Positions 1 to 7,436 of a stretch of 36,409 nt of DNA are shown piece by piece (positions within the stretch are counted from its first letter, which is position 1; every line of letters begins with the position of its first letter). The notes under the pieces were generated by a model, which was given only the letters and a program-made list of their open reading frames with translations, was not told the DNA's origin and searched no databases. This DNA comes from Myxococcales bacterium (GTDB lineage Bacteria > Myxococcota_A > UBA9160 > SMWR01): contig JABSQX010000014.1 in the NCBI GenBank assembly GCA_013215615.1, forward strand, positions 1-36,409, in the 5' to 3' direction. The position numbers were made by a program, and so were the translations under genes.

Positions 1-150
1 ACCTCGTCTTACGCCGCTTCGCGGGTAGCGTCAAGGGCCCCGAGGCACGGCGCGAAGCACCTGCAATTTCGCCGCGCCCGGGCTCACGGCCGGGTGGGGA
101 TTGCGTGGCGCGAGGGAGCGATAGAATGGCCCCGGAGCCTGGAGGTCGAC
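1..150. other. left edge, no gene supported
   Basis: The first 150 bases lead into the dioxygenase gene. GGAGG at 141-145 is its ribosome site. I see no convincing fragment of another gene here; frames across it are arginine-rich shadows. Confidence 0.4.
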
Positions 151-1065
151 GTGAGTCACGTTCTCGCCAGCGGCGTCGAAGTGGACGCGCTGAAGATCCC
201 CCCCGCGTTGGCCGTGGAACCTGCCGGAGCCACCTGCGGGGTCCGGGTGCGCGGGCTCGACCTGGGAGCGGAGCTTCCTGGCGAGCAGGTCTTTGCGCTG
301 CGTCAACTCGCCGACCACGCGGGTTACGTGGTGGTGGAGGATCAGGAGGATCTTCGCGCCGAAAGTCAGCTGCGGGTCTGTGAATGGCTCGGCGGGCCCT
401 ACCTGCCACCAGACAACGACGATGGTCTCGTCACGAGAAGGACGCAGTTCGTGAGCCGACTGGGGCCGGATGGTGGCTCTGCGGGCCAGAGCCAGGTGCA
501 CCCCCACAGCGACAATCAACCTGCGTGGCTCACACCGGATTTCACCCTGCTCTACGCGGTCGAGGTGCCGCCGGCCAGCGCGGGGGGCCGAACCGAGTAC
601 GCGAACCTCTTCCAGGCATTTGCCGCCCTGGACGCCGACCTGCAGGAGCGCCTGCGCGGGCGGGGACAACGCATGCTCAGCCAGAAGTGGGGCAACTACC
701 GCTGCTTCGATGCCATCCGCGCGTCGCTGGAGGCGCGGGGCGAGCGCCCCTCGGAGCAGGACGAACCCTCGCCCGTGGTGCACCCGGCCGTACGCACGCA
801 CCCGGTCAGTGGCACGCTGGCGCTCTGGGTCTCGTACATGACCGACACTCTGGTCGGAGACGAAGAGGCTGACGAACTCCGAGAACTCACGCTGCGGCTG
901 CAGGAGCACGTCTCCCGGGACGACTTCTACTCCCTCCACGAGTGGTCGCCCAATCAGCTGGTGATCTGGGACAATCGCTGCGTCCTCCACCGGCGGGAAG
1001 CCTGGAATCCCGCCTACACGCGGATCATGGTGGGCGCCCAGGCCGGCTGCGCGCGCCCTTTTTGA
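151..1065 (+). CDS. TauD/TfdA-family Fe(II)/2-oxoglutarate dioxygenase
   Basis: 304-residue protein of the TauD/TfdA fold, which uses Fe(II) and 2-oxoglutarate to hydroxylate a small substrate. The facial triad is visible: His119 and Asp121 in HPHSDN and the distal His280 in WDNRCVLHR. Arg291 in TRIMVG is a good candidate for binding the 2-oxoglutarate carboxylate. The start is taken as GTG 151 because GGAGG lies at 141-145. The reading frame stays open upstream to 94 but has no ribosome site there. The gene stands alone and converges on the minus-strand gene ending at 1126. The substrate cannot be told from sequence: taurine, an alkyl sulfate, a chlorophenoxy acid or a natural-product intermediate are all possible. 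Family call is firm, substrate unknown. Confidence 0.88.
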   Translation: MSHVLASGVEVDALKIPPALAVEPAGATCGVRVRGLDLGAELPGEQVFALRQLADHAGYVVVEDQEDLRAESQLRVCEWLGGPYLPPDNDDGLVTRRTQFVSRLGPDGGSAGQSQVHPHSDNQPAWLTPDFTLLYAVEVPPASAGGRTEYANLFQAFAALDADLQERLRGRGQRMLSQKWGNYRCFDAIRASLEARGERPSEQDEPSPVVHPAVRTHPVSGTLALWVSYMTDTLVGDEEADELRELTLRLQEHVSRDDFYSLHEWSPNQLVIWDNRCVLHRREAWNPAYTRIMVGAQAGCARPF

Positions 1066-1125
1066 TCGGGGGAGTTCTCGTTCCGAAGCGCCGCGGGCCG
1101 GCCGCGCGCGGGCCCGGCAGCGCGG

Positions 1126-1704
1126 TCACAGGGGCCAGGGGCCGAGGATCAACAGTGATACCGCGAAGAGCAGAACGTAGATGGGGAAGCCGATCGCGCA
1201 GACGCAGAGCGCCCGAAGGGTTCCGCCTGCCGCCTCGTAGTCCAGTGCCTGCCGGACGGCGACCACCATGGCCGCCAGCATCCAGATGCCGCAGAGCACG
1301 AAGACGAAACTCGCCAACGGCGCGATGAGCGCGAGTACGAAGAACAGCCCCGGTGTGCTCGAGAATCCGATGGTACGCAGGAGTTCCCCGTGGTCCGCAC
1401 GGGTTCCGGCGACGGGAAGCAGGCGGGTGCCGACGAGGTAGGTGAGATACGCCCAGACCCACCAGCCCGCGAGCGCCGCTGCGATCGCGTAGAGGATCCC
1501 GGCCCCGCCGCTGTTGGAGAGACTTCCCACGCCCGCCGAAACCGACGAGAGGAGCACGACCCCGAAGGCTTGCAGATTTGCGCTTCGGTCCGCCTCGACC
1601 TCTTCGTAGGTCTCCGCGCGCAGCATTGCGGCGCCCCACATGCGGCGGCCCATCCCGGAGATCGAAGCCGACACAAGGCGATTCGTGTTCTCACTTTGGC
1701 TCAT
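1126..1704 (-). CDS. Yip1-family integral membrane protein
   Basis: 192-residue polytopic membrane protein. A short polar N terminus with MWGAAMLRAETYEEVEAD is followed by about five hydrophobic segments, including VVLLSSVSAGVG, ILYAIAAALAGWWVWAYLTY and FFVLALIAPLASFVFVLCG. This layout, with the aromatic WWVWAYLTYLVG segment, matches bacterial proteins of the Yip1 domain family, whose role in bacteria is unknown. The ATG at 1704 is chosen because GGAG sits about ten bases upstream. A longer reading to 1761 would overlap the next gene. It lies 19 bp after the START-like gene on the same strand, so the two are probably co-transcribed. Function not assigned. Confidence 0.72.
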   Translation of the reverse strand: MSQSENTNRLVSASISGMGRRMWGAAMLRAETYEEVEADRSANLQAFGVVLLSSVSAGVGSLSNSGGAGILYAIAAALAGWWVWAYLTYLVGTRLLPVAGTRADHGELLRTIGFSSTPGLFFVLALIAPLASFVFVLCGIWMLAAMVVAVRQALDYEAAGGTLRALCVCAIGFPIYVLLFAVSLLILGPWPL

Positions 1705-1723
1705 CGCTTGACTGCTCCAATCC

Positions 1724-2422
1724 TCATGGCAAGCCACTCGTGGGTGGAAGCGCGTTGGCATTTACCCAAGCGCGTACGTTCTTCATGCTCTTCGGGAGGT
1801 TGATCCGCGTGATCCAGTCCGCCAGGAACCGGGGCACCGATGCCCCCACCTGCACGCTCGTGCCCGATCGGCCGAGGGTTCGGCCATCCTCGAGGCGGTA
1901 GAATTCCCAATAACCGGTGACAGCCTTCAAGTCATTGTCGAATCGGTCGTCGAGGCGCCAATCGATCCGCCAAGCTTCGGGGTGAAAGAGGTATTCGAGT
2001 CGATACACGTAGCGGCGGAACAGGATCTTGAGCCGGTGCTCGTCGACGTGCATTCCCTCGCCGCGCTCGATCTCCCGGATCTCGGAGACTTCGGGCCTGA
2101 ATTCGCCCTGGCGGGATGTCTGCATCAGAAGGTCGTAGACCTGATTCGGTGATCCCTCGAAGATCACGTACGCCTCGTGCGCGTTCCTGTTCTCGCCCTC
2201 CCGCGCCGAGTCCTGTCCGCGCACGAGCACACCCTCATCGAAGAGTTTGGTGCGGGTTTCGGCGGGGAAACCCACGAGCTGGCTCTCCGCCCCTCGAACG
2301 ACAGCGGCCGGGCCGACCGTCGGGCGCGGCGTTTCGCCCGCCGAGAACGAAAGCGCCGGAACCAGACCCAGGCAGAGGATGGTGCGCGCGACGCCCCGGG
2401 GCTGGAGCCGCGCAGTGGCCAT
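1724..2422 (-). CDS. exported START/SRPBCC-like protein
   Basis: 232-residue protein with a signal-peptide-like N terminus: basic MATARLQPRGVAR, then the hydrophobic stretch TILCLGLVPALSF. The mature part reads as a START/SRPBCC helix-grip domain from about residue 75 to 215, with EAYVIFEGSPNQVYDLLMQ, then alternating strands such as YVYRLEYLFHPEAWRIDWRL and a C-terminal helix (ADWITRINLPKSMKNVRAWV). Proteins of this fold bind hydrophobic ligands in a deep cavity. The likely location is the periplasm or outer envelope, and the ligand is unknown. The downstream Yip1-like gene begins 19 bp later, suggesting a two-gene unit. The SRPBCC call rests on pattern only. Confidence 0.7.
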   Translation of the reverse strand: MATARLQPRGVARTILCLGLVPALSFSAGETPRPTVGPAAVVRGAESQLVGFPAETRTKLFDEGVLVRGQDSAREGENRNAHEAYVIFEGSPNQVYDLLMQTSRQGEFRPEVSEIREIERGEGMHVDEHRLKILFRRYVYRLEYLFHPEAWRIDWRLDDRFDNDLKAVTGYWEFYRLEDGRTLGRSGTSVQVGASVPRFLADWITRINLPKSMKNVRAWVNANALPPTSGLP

Positions 2423-2545
2423 CAGAAGATCTCGGCTCCCTCTCGCGGCCAGCCTTCCTCCGTTCGGGCGAGTGCCGCGATGAGCAGAGGCGTCGCAAGC
2501 ATTCCGCAGCGGAGGGGGGAGTGGCGCATCGTGGGGCGGGCTTGC

Positions 2546-3031
2546 TCAGGCCGGAGGAGAATCGAGTTGGACATTGCCGCCGCTCCAGGGACGCTCGGTG
2601 AGTTCGACGAGCAGCGGGTCTCCCGGGCGTTCCAGGTACGCGTAGGCGATCTCCTCGCTCATGCGGTGATACCAGACGGGCTCATAGCCGAGGGGCTGGC
2701 TGCGCTCGACAACGGCGTCGAGGTCCGGCACGTGGAAGCTCATGTGGTGCATCCCCGAGCGGCCAGCGTCGAGGAACTCCTTGTGGGGGGTCTCTCCGCT
2801 CACCCACTCGATCAACTCGAGTTCGAGTTCCCCCGTATAGGCGATTCCCATCTTGATCCGATAGGTGCTCGGGGAGCCGCGAAAGAGTGCTCCCTCGATT
2901 TCCCCGTAGTCGATGATCTCGAAGGGCCCAAAGAGGGGCTCGTAGAGCGCTATGGCTCGATCGAGATCGGGGTACACGAAGCCGACCTGACAAGCGGGCG
3001 GAAGGTCGAGCGCGCTGCGGGTCTCGTCCAT
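2546..3031 (-). CDS. VOC (glyoxalase/bleomycin-resistance) family protein
   Basis: 161-residue protein with two beta-alpha-beta-beta-beta modules typical of the vicinal oxygen chelate superfamily. Module one starts at QVGFVYPDLDRAIALYEPLFG. Module two contains GMHHMSFHVPDLDAVVERSQPLGY and ends in the strand DPLLVELTERPW. The HHMSFHV segment and the terminal Glu are in the places where VOC metal ligands usually fall, as in methylmalonyl-CoA epimerase-like and lactoylglutathione lyase-like proteins. The start at 3031 has AGAGG about ten bases upstream. The substrate is not evident. About 55 bp separate it from the S8 peptidase gene, which precedes it on the same strand. Confidence 0.82.
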   Translation of the reverse strand: MDETRSALDLPPACQVGFVYPDLDRAIALYEPLFGPFEIIDYGEIEGALFRGSPSTYRIKMGIAYTGELELELIEWVSGETPHKEFLDAGRSGMHHMSFHVPDLDAVVERSQPLGYEPVWYHRMSEEIAYAYLERPGDPLLVELTERPWSGGNVQLDSPPA

Positions 3032-3086
3032 GGCATGCCTCTGGGTTGCGGGAACCCGCGAGGGTTACGACGGCCAGGCCGGAAAG

Positions 3087-5315
3087 TCAACTGGGGTGAC
3101 GGGGCTCCGGCGTGGGGAGGCGGCGAGGGCGCCCGAGGAGGCGGCTGGCGGACAGCAGGAGTGCGCTCGCTAGGCCGAGCAGCGTCGGGGACGAGGCGCT
3201 GGGAACGACAACCGCGGCGCGGCTTCCGCCGCTCGCGACCAGTGCGTAGACGGCGTCGATCTGCGGAGTTCCCAAGTGGCCGTCCTGGACGATCTCGTCG
3301 CCCAGTACATCGATCTCCCAGGTTCCCGCTTCGGGGCTCTCGAGGAAGACGTTCTCGACGGTGTCCAACTCGTTGGAGACGCCCCCGGGCTGCGACCAGT
3401 TGCCGGAGTCGAGACCGTTGTTCCCCCAGTACACCTGTCCGGAAGGGCTCGTGAGCCGGAGGCTCAGGTCGTTGACCCGGTGCACGGCGGCCCCGGGCAC
3501 GCCGGCGGGATCGCGGTAGACCAGGGTGGCGCGAAGCGGCGTATTTCCGGTGCTTTCCAGCCTGTAACGGTGGGACGCAAGGGGTTCCAGCGCCGCGCTC
3601 TCGTCGACCAGGACCGGCAGGCTCCAGTCGTGAGACTCGGCGAGGTCGTAGAGGTTCTGGACGTCCGGGAAGCCCCAGCCCTGGTGGACGCGCGTGAGGT
3701 TGTGGTCGCTCCCTGAGAACTCGTACTGAAAGGCGGAGTGAATCATCAGCGCCCGGGCGGTGCTGGCGTGAGGGCGAGAATCGAAGACGTCGAGGGCCTG
3801 CCCGGGGCCTCCGTGAAAGACGCCGTCCGCCCACATCTGGAACAACAGCCCGAAATGGCCGGCCGTGGCGGGGGTCGCGCCGCTGGTGCCGTTGAAGTTT
3901 CGGTATTCGTCGTCGTCGGTATCGGCGGTGGTCCAGATGAATCCGTAGAAGTTCGAGAGGTCTGGCTTGATGCGGCCATCGGCAGCGGGGCCGATGCTCG
4001 CGAGACTCCAGTCGTCGTCGGCGCGGCTCATCGTGTCGTAGCCGTGGATGCCCCCCACGGCGACCGCGTTCTTCGCCCATGCCTGTGGGCGCGAATCCTG
4101 GTTTCCCGAATTGCTCTGGGACTGGGTGAGCACGAGATCGTGGTCGAAGAGGATCTCGTCGAGTTCCGCGGCGTCGCTGGTGTACTCGGTGCTTCTCGCG
4201 TTCCCCCAGCTGGCGTTCTGAAAGACGGCGCGGTACGGCCCGTCGGGATCCACGAGTTCCGCGGTGTGCGCGTAGCGGTCGGTGATGTGGTGTCTCGACA
4301 TGAAGATCGGCTGCTCGGCGTCCGGAAGCAGTCCGCGCGCTTGCTCGTCGCTTTCGCCGTTGCCGAAGACGATCCCGTAGACGAGCGTGCCATGGTTGAA
4401 ATCCGAGTTGTTGCTGACATGGATGAGCGGCGGATTCTCCTGAAAGTCGTCGTGGGAGGGGCGGACGCCATCGTCCAGCACCTCCCCCCGGACCCCCTGG
4501 CCCGTGTACCCCGCCACGCCTTCCAGGTAGTTGGCGCCCTCGATTGCGCGCACCTGGTCCATGTCGTCCTCGGCTTCGGTCCAGAGGTCGATGAAGAGCA
4601 CGCCGGGAAGCTCGGCGACTGCGGCGAGTTGTTGGGCATCCAGCAGGGCGACCAGACGGCGACTCATCCCCTGACTCTGAATCACGCCGCCGACAGCCCG
4701 GATCTCGTCGGCCAGCGCAGCGCTGGTTCCTTTCTTCAGGGCGAGCACGTTGTAGCGTTGCGCGCCGGTCCAGGTGCGGCTCGACAGGACCTCCTCGAGG
4801 GCATCGTCGAGGCGATGCGCGGCCTCGTAATGCCCGATCCAACGGACACTGGGGAGCGCGGCGACCTGCTTCGCGACCTCATCGCTCATACTTGCGATCA
4901 ACGCGTGATCGGGGACCGGAACGCCGATCGAGGCGCCGAGCGACCGCAGTTCCTGCTGGTAGATCGCTAACGCCTGCGTATGGAACTGGACGATGTAGGC
5001 GCGCTCGCTGGAACCCGGCGTCCGAGCCCCTTCCAAGTTCGATCGCGTGACTCCAGTGCCGCCTTCGAGCGGGTCGAAGTCCATTCCCTGGAGACGGATC
5101 CTGTGGCGCTGGGGGAGAGGGCGGCTGAAGGATCGGCCATCGAGGCTCACCCGGTAGGTGCCTTCGCCCATCACTTCGATACGGGCGGAGCGGCCGTCCA
5201 CTTCGATGACGCGATCGGGCTCCCCCGCCGTTTCCTGGGCGGCGCTCGCTGGGGCGCTCGGAAGGAGCGTGAGGATCAGCCACGAGATTCTTAACAGCCG
5301 CTGCCTGATGATCAC
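3087..5315 (-). CDS. secreted subtilisin-like (S8) serine peptidase with C-terminal anchor
   Basis: 742-residue exported peptidase. In order: signal peptide (about 1-26, ending PSAPASA), two tandem I9-like pro-regions (about 105-168 and 188-247), the S8 domain (about 262-560), a beta-rich KP-43/P-like domain (about 585-695) and a C-terminal tail with a hydrophobic segment (about 711-727) followed by RPRR. The catalytic triad is visible: Asp281 in VLDDG, His308 in NHGTLVYG and Ser478 in NGTSGATP. The tail begins VPSASSP and resembles PEP-CTERM/MYXO-CTERM sorting signals without matching them exactly. The start is GTG 5315 with GGGAGG just upstream. The enzyme probably acts at the cell surface or outside the cell. 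It is divergent from the selenoprotein candidate across a 450-bp gap holding an AT-rich promoter-like stretch. Confidence 0.93.
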   Translation of the reverse strand: MIIRQRLLRISWLILTLLPSAPASAAQETAGEPDRVIEVDGRSARIEVMGEGTYRVSLDGRSFSRPLPQRHRIRLQGMDFDPLEGGTGVTRSNLEGARTPGSSERAYIVQFHTQALAIYQQELRSLGASIGVPVPDHALIASMSDEVAKQVAALPSVRWIGHYEAAHRLDDALEEVLSSRTWTGAQRYNVLALKKGTSAALADEIRAVGGVIQSQGMSRRLVALLDAQQLAAVAELPGVLFIDLWTEAEDDMDQVRAIEGANYLEGVAGYTGQGVRGEVLDDGVRPSHDDFQENPPLIHVSNNSDFNHGTLVYGIVFGNGESDEQARGLLPDAEQPIFMSRHHITDRYAHTAELVDPDGPYRAVFQNASWGNARSTEYTSDAAELDEILFDHDLVLTQSQSNSGNQDSRPQAWAKNAVAVGGIHGYDTMSRADDDWSLASIGPAADGRIKPDLSNFYGFIWTTADTDDDEYRNFNGTSGATPATAGHFGLLFQMWADGVFHGGPGQALDVFDSRPHASTARALMIHSAFQYEFSGSDHNLTRVHQGWGFPDVQNLYDLAESHDWSLPVLVDESAALEPLASHRYRLESTGNTPLRATLVYRDPAGVPGAAVHRVNDLSLRLTSPSGQVYWGNNGLDSGNWSQPGGVSNELDTVENVFLESPEAGTWEIDVLGDEIVQDGHLGTPQIDAVYALVASGGSRAAVVVPSASSPTLLGLASALLLSASRLLGRPRRLPTPEPRHPS

Positions 5316-5443
5316 TCCGCCTCCCGCTGCCGTTCGTTCGATACCTCCGCCCCGTCGACTGCCTGGGATTGCTCGTCAGGGCCGCGCTCCACCCGCCGGC
5401 CTTCGAATCCCGAATCAAGAAAGTCTAAAGGGGGAGACAAGAA

Positions 5444-5472
5444 TTATTACATAGAATTTTTAGAAATAGCAA
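5444..5472 (-). promoter_or_regulatory. candidate sigma70-type promoter of the S8 peptidase gene
   Basis: On the minus strand TTGCTA (5472-5467) is followed after 17 bases by TAATAA (5449-5444), inside the AT-rich island. This gives a leader of roughly 120 bases before GTG 5315. The boxes match consensus only partly, and the surrounding A/T richness makes chance matches likely. Confidence 0.4.
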
Positions 5473-5750
5473 TAAATTTCTTAAATACTTCAATTTGATA
5501 TGTTAATCATATCTTAAGAAATGTCAGAAAATCGAGACCGCGTGCGCCGCACTGGCTTTCCGGGGGCCCGTCGTAGAAAGCCACGCGCCCGTGTCGATTT
5601 GAAGCGGTGCGGGATGCGTCGCGAAGCTCTTGGGCGGCCCGATTCCGCGAAGCGTGACGACAGGAGAGCCGCAACGGGGATTTGGGCAGCGGGCCCGCCT
5701 ACTCCCTATGCTGTTCGCGAGGCTGGGGTCGGGTTGTCGGTCGCGACCTC

Positions 5751-5757
5751 GGGGAGG
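5751..5757 (+). promoter_or_regulatory. ribosome binding site setting the 5766 start
   Basis: GGGGAGG lies eight bases before ATG 5766. It fixes the start of the TGA-containing gene and shows that translation begins well upstream of the in-frame TGA. Confidence 0.75.
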
Positions 5758-5765
5758 CTCAGGCC

Positions 5766-6311
5766 ATGGCGCGTGTTCGACTCACCCCGGGTAGTGGCGA
5801 GGAGACGGAGCGGCTTTTCGGACTGGCCCCGCACGTGGGCGGGCCTGCCGCCGCGCTGGCGGGAGCAGTCTACGAGAACAGCCAGTTGCCCGTTCGCCTG
5901 CGCGAGTTGATGCGCATGCGCGTGGCGCAAATCAACGAGTGCCACGTCTGACTGGACGCCCGTGCCGCGCAGTTCGCGCGCTACGAACTCAGTGAAGATC
6001 TCTATCGCTCCGTTTCCGAGTGGGCGACCCACGACGCCTTCAGCCCGGCGGAACGCGTCGCCATCGAGTACGTGGAAAAGTTTGCACTCGACCACACGAG
6101 TCTGGATGACGCCTTCTTCGGGCGGATGCGTGAGCACTTCCGAGACGAGGAGATCCTCGAGATCTCGATCTGCGTGGGGACCTGGCTGTCACTAGGCCGC
6201 GTCACCCAGGTGATGGACGTCAGCGTCTCTTGCCCGATCCAGCTGGAGCTGGATGACCCTTCGGAGCGTGCAGAGCAGCCCGAGGGGAAGGCCGCGCTTT
6301 CCTCGGCCTGA
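5766..6311 (+). CDS. carboxymuconolactone decarboxylase/AhpD-like protein, candidate selenoprotein (TGA = Sec62)
   Basis: Reading through the TGA at 5949-5951 gives one continuous 181-residue protein. Residues 44-61 (RLRELMRMRVAQINECHV), the TGA, then LDARAAQFARYELS match the family signature in which a CxxC redox pair sits at the start of a helix. The TGA falls exactly on the second Cys, giving Cys59-His-Val-Sec62. The part after the TGA keeps the family pattern (FSPAERVAIEYVEKF, then FRDEEILEISICVGTW) with no frameshift. Members are thiol-dependent peroxidase-like or decarboxylase-like proteins. A hairpin at 5961-5985 could be the bacterial SECIS. GGGGAGG precedes ATG 5766. Conventional annotation would call two broken fragments (to 5951, and from about 6072). 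The alternative is a nonsense mutation. No sel genes are in the window to settle it. Confidence 0.8.
5961..5985 (+). promoter_or_regulatory. candidate bacterial SECIS hairpin
   Basis: Nine to fourteen bases after the TGA a hairpin begins: CGTG (5961-5964) pairs with TACG (5982-5985), including one G-U. After a C-C mismatch, CGCGC (5966-5970) pairs with GCGCG (5976-5980), leaving the loop AGTTC. The loop has a G at its second position (5972), 20 bases after the TGA. Bacterial SECIS elements are hairpins immediately 3' of UGA with a G near the start of the apical loop, so geometry fits. GC-rich coding DNA forms hairpins easily, so this is support rather than proof. Confidence 0.55.
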
Positions 6312-6330
6312 GTGCGAACTCCCGGGGTCG

Positions 6331-6783
6331 CTACTCCCTGGGGGTGAGGTCGAGATCCGGCGGAGGCTCGGTGGGCATCTTCCAGCGGATGTAGCCCTTG
6401 TCCTTCTTCTCGTGCCAGGCGTTCGCGGAGTCGACGGCTTCGTCCATCGCCTTCATGAAGGCGTCGAGATCCCGCGCCTCGATGGCCTTGCCGATGGGCG
6501 CCCAGTGGTCGCGCAGGTACTCCTCGAGGGCGTCCTCGTGCTTGGGCCGAGTGTAGGCGCCCAGCTCGAAGAGCTTCTTGGCCTCCTTGAACTGGTACAT
6601 GGCGTTGGGCCAGTTCTCGGCCTTGCCCGCGTAGTAGAGCTTCCAGGTTCGCGCGCCGATCTCGGGCATGATGCGGCCCAGCCCTGGCTGGATGATGGCG
6701 ATCTCGTCGATCGTCATGTCCCGGTTCTTGCCATTCGGAAAGCTCATCTGTTCCACGAGTTCACGCAGCTTGGCTTCGTCCAT
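6331..6783 (-). CDS. conserved-looking helical protein of unknown function
   Basis: 150-residue soluble protein I do not recognise. It is charged and largely helical, with segments such as DEAKLRELVEQMSF, NAMYQFKEAKKLFELGA, EDALEEYLRDHWAPIGKAIEA and LDAFMKAMDEAVDSANAWHEKKD, then a proline-rich acidic tail. The pattern suggests a four-helix bundle, a little like cytochrome c', but there is no CxxCH haem motif and no signal peptide. The ATG at 6783 is chosen for the GGAGA just upstream. The frame extends to 6873 without a ribosome site, through arginine-rich sequence. It converges on the selenoprotein candidate with a 19-bp gap. Confidence 0.7.
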   Translation of the reverse strand: MDEAKLRELVEQMSFPNGKNRDMTIDEIAIIQPGLGRIMPEIGARTWKLYYAGKAENWPNAMYQFKEAKKLFELGAYTRPKHEDALEEYLRDHWAPIGKAIEARDLDAFMKAMDEAVDSANAWHEKKDKGYIRWKMPTEPPPDLDLTPRE

Positions 6784-6915
6784 GGGGTCTCCATTGCGCG
6801 CGTCGAGTGCCGATCGGGTCGGCGCTCGCGTTATCCGCGGCACTCTACCATAGGCGCCGGCAGCTGCTCGCAAGGCCGGGGCGGGTTGAGCCGCGGCTTC
6901 CCAGGAGGGGTGCTC

Positions 6916-7317
6916 TCAGCTCGCGGCGGGGGCGCGGACCTCGACGTAGATTCCCGGCCAGCCATTGTCCGCGAGTAGCTGTGTCATGGCGGGCCGCTCG
7001 TCGGGGTACTTACGGTCCAGGGCGGCGTCGGCGGCTTCGATGACGGGATCGCTGTCGCTCAGGATGCGCGCCACGCCTGTCAGCACTGCGCCCGTGACCT
7101 CGCCGTTCTCGGTGCAAGGCGCCACGGTCACCGAGGGATCTTCTGCGATCCGCTCGAGTTTCTTGAAGTGTCCGGCTGTGCGCACGTAGAGGCAGCCGGC
7201 GACCTCGGCGAACCAAATGGGGGTAGCGACGGGTTCACCGTTTCGACGGAAGGTGGTGAGGCTCATGTGTTTCTCGCTGCGCAGCGAAGAGAAATAGTCG
7301 GTGTCGGGTTCGCTCAC
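6916..7317 (-). CDS. PPOX-class flavin/F420-dependent family protein
   Basis: 133-residue single-domain split-barrel protein of the pyridoxamine-phosphate-oxidase-like (FDOR) superfamily. SEKHMSLTTFRRNGEPVATPIWFAEVAG is the usual first pair of strands. CLYVRTAGHFKKLERIAEDPSVTVAPC carries the cofactor-binding lysines and the next strands. The short length and the TPIWF motif fit F420-dependent PPOX proteins better than PNPOx itself. GTG 7317 follows GGGAGGATT at good spacing. Given five luciferase-like enzymes nearby, some likely F420-dependent, a role with F420 is reasonable but no F420 biosynthesis gene is present to support it. Confidence 0.83.
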   Translation of the reverse strand: MSEPDTDYFSSLRSEKHMSLTTFRRNGEPVATPIWFAEVAGCLYVRTAGHFKKLERIAEDPSVTVAPCTENGEVTGAVLTGVARILSDSDPVIEAADAALDRKYPDERPAMTQLLADNGWPGIYVEVRAPAAS

Positions 7318-7436
7318 GGGAATCCTCCCGCCCGCTTGGGGCCGCTCGGGCGAATCGGAGCCCGAGCCTAGCCCTCTGCATCGCGCGTCGCAGAATCCGG
7401 GTACAATGCCGCCGCACCGGGAGGGACAGAAGCGAG

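Larger units (their letters stand above)
5316..5765. other. 450-bp divergent intergenic region with AT-rich island
   Basis: This is the only gene-free stretch over 300 bp. From about 5441 to 5521 the sequence is strikingly AT-rich against a very GC-rich background and probably holds the promoter of the S8 peptidase. The remainder (5522-5750) returns to high GC. It has open frames, but their arginine- and proline-rich translations lack protein-like character, so I see no gene there. GGGGAGG at 5751-5757 is the ribosome site of the gene starting at 5766. Confidence 0.6.

Noticed and set aside
1066-1125. GC palindromes after the dioxygenase gene as a terminator
   Set aside because: Only GGCCGGCC-type self-complementarity typical of the base composition, no stable long stem and no T-run.
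2950-4842. 630-codon minus-strand frame overlapping the S8 peptidase
   Set aside because: Arginine-rich shadow in another frame of the peptidase gene.
5521-5910. 129-codon plus-strand frame after the AT-rich island
   Set aside because: Basic low-quality translation, no ribosome site, overlaps the real gene at 5766 in another frame.
5952-6311. Pseudogene explanation of the TGA-interrupted gene
   Set aside because: Kept as an alternative but not preferred: the TGA sits on the one residue where Cys-to-Sec exchange is expected, and the downstream part shows no decay.
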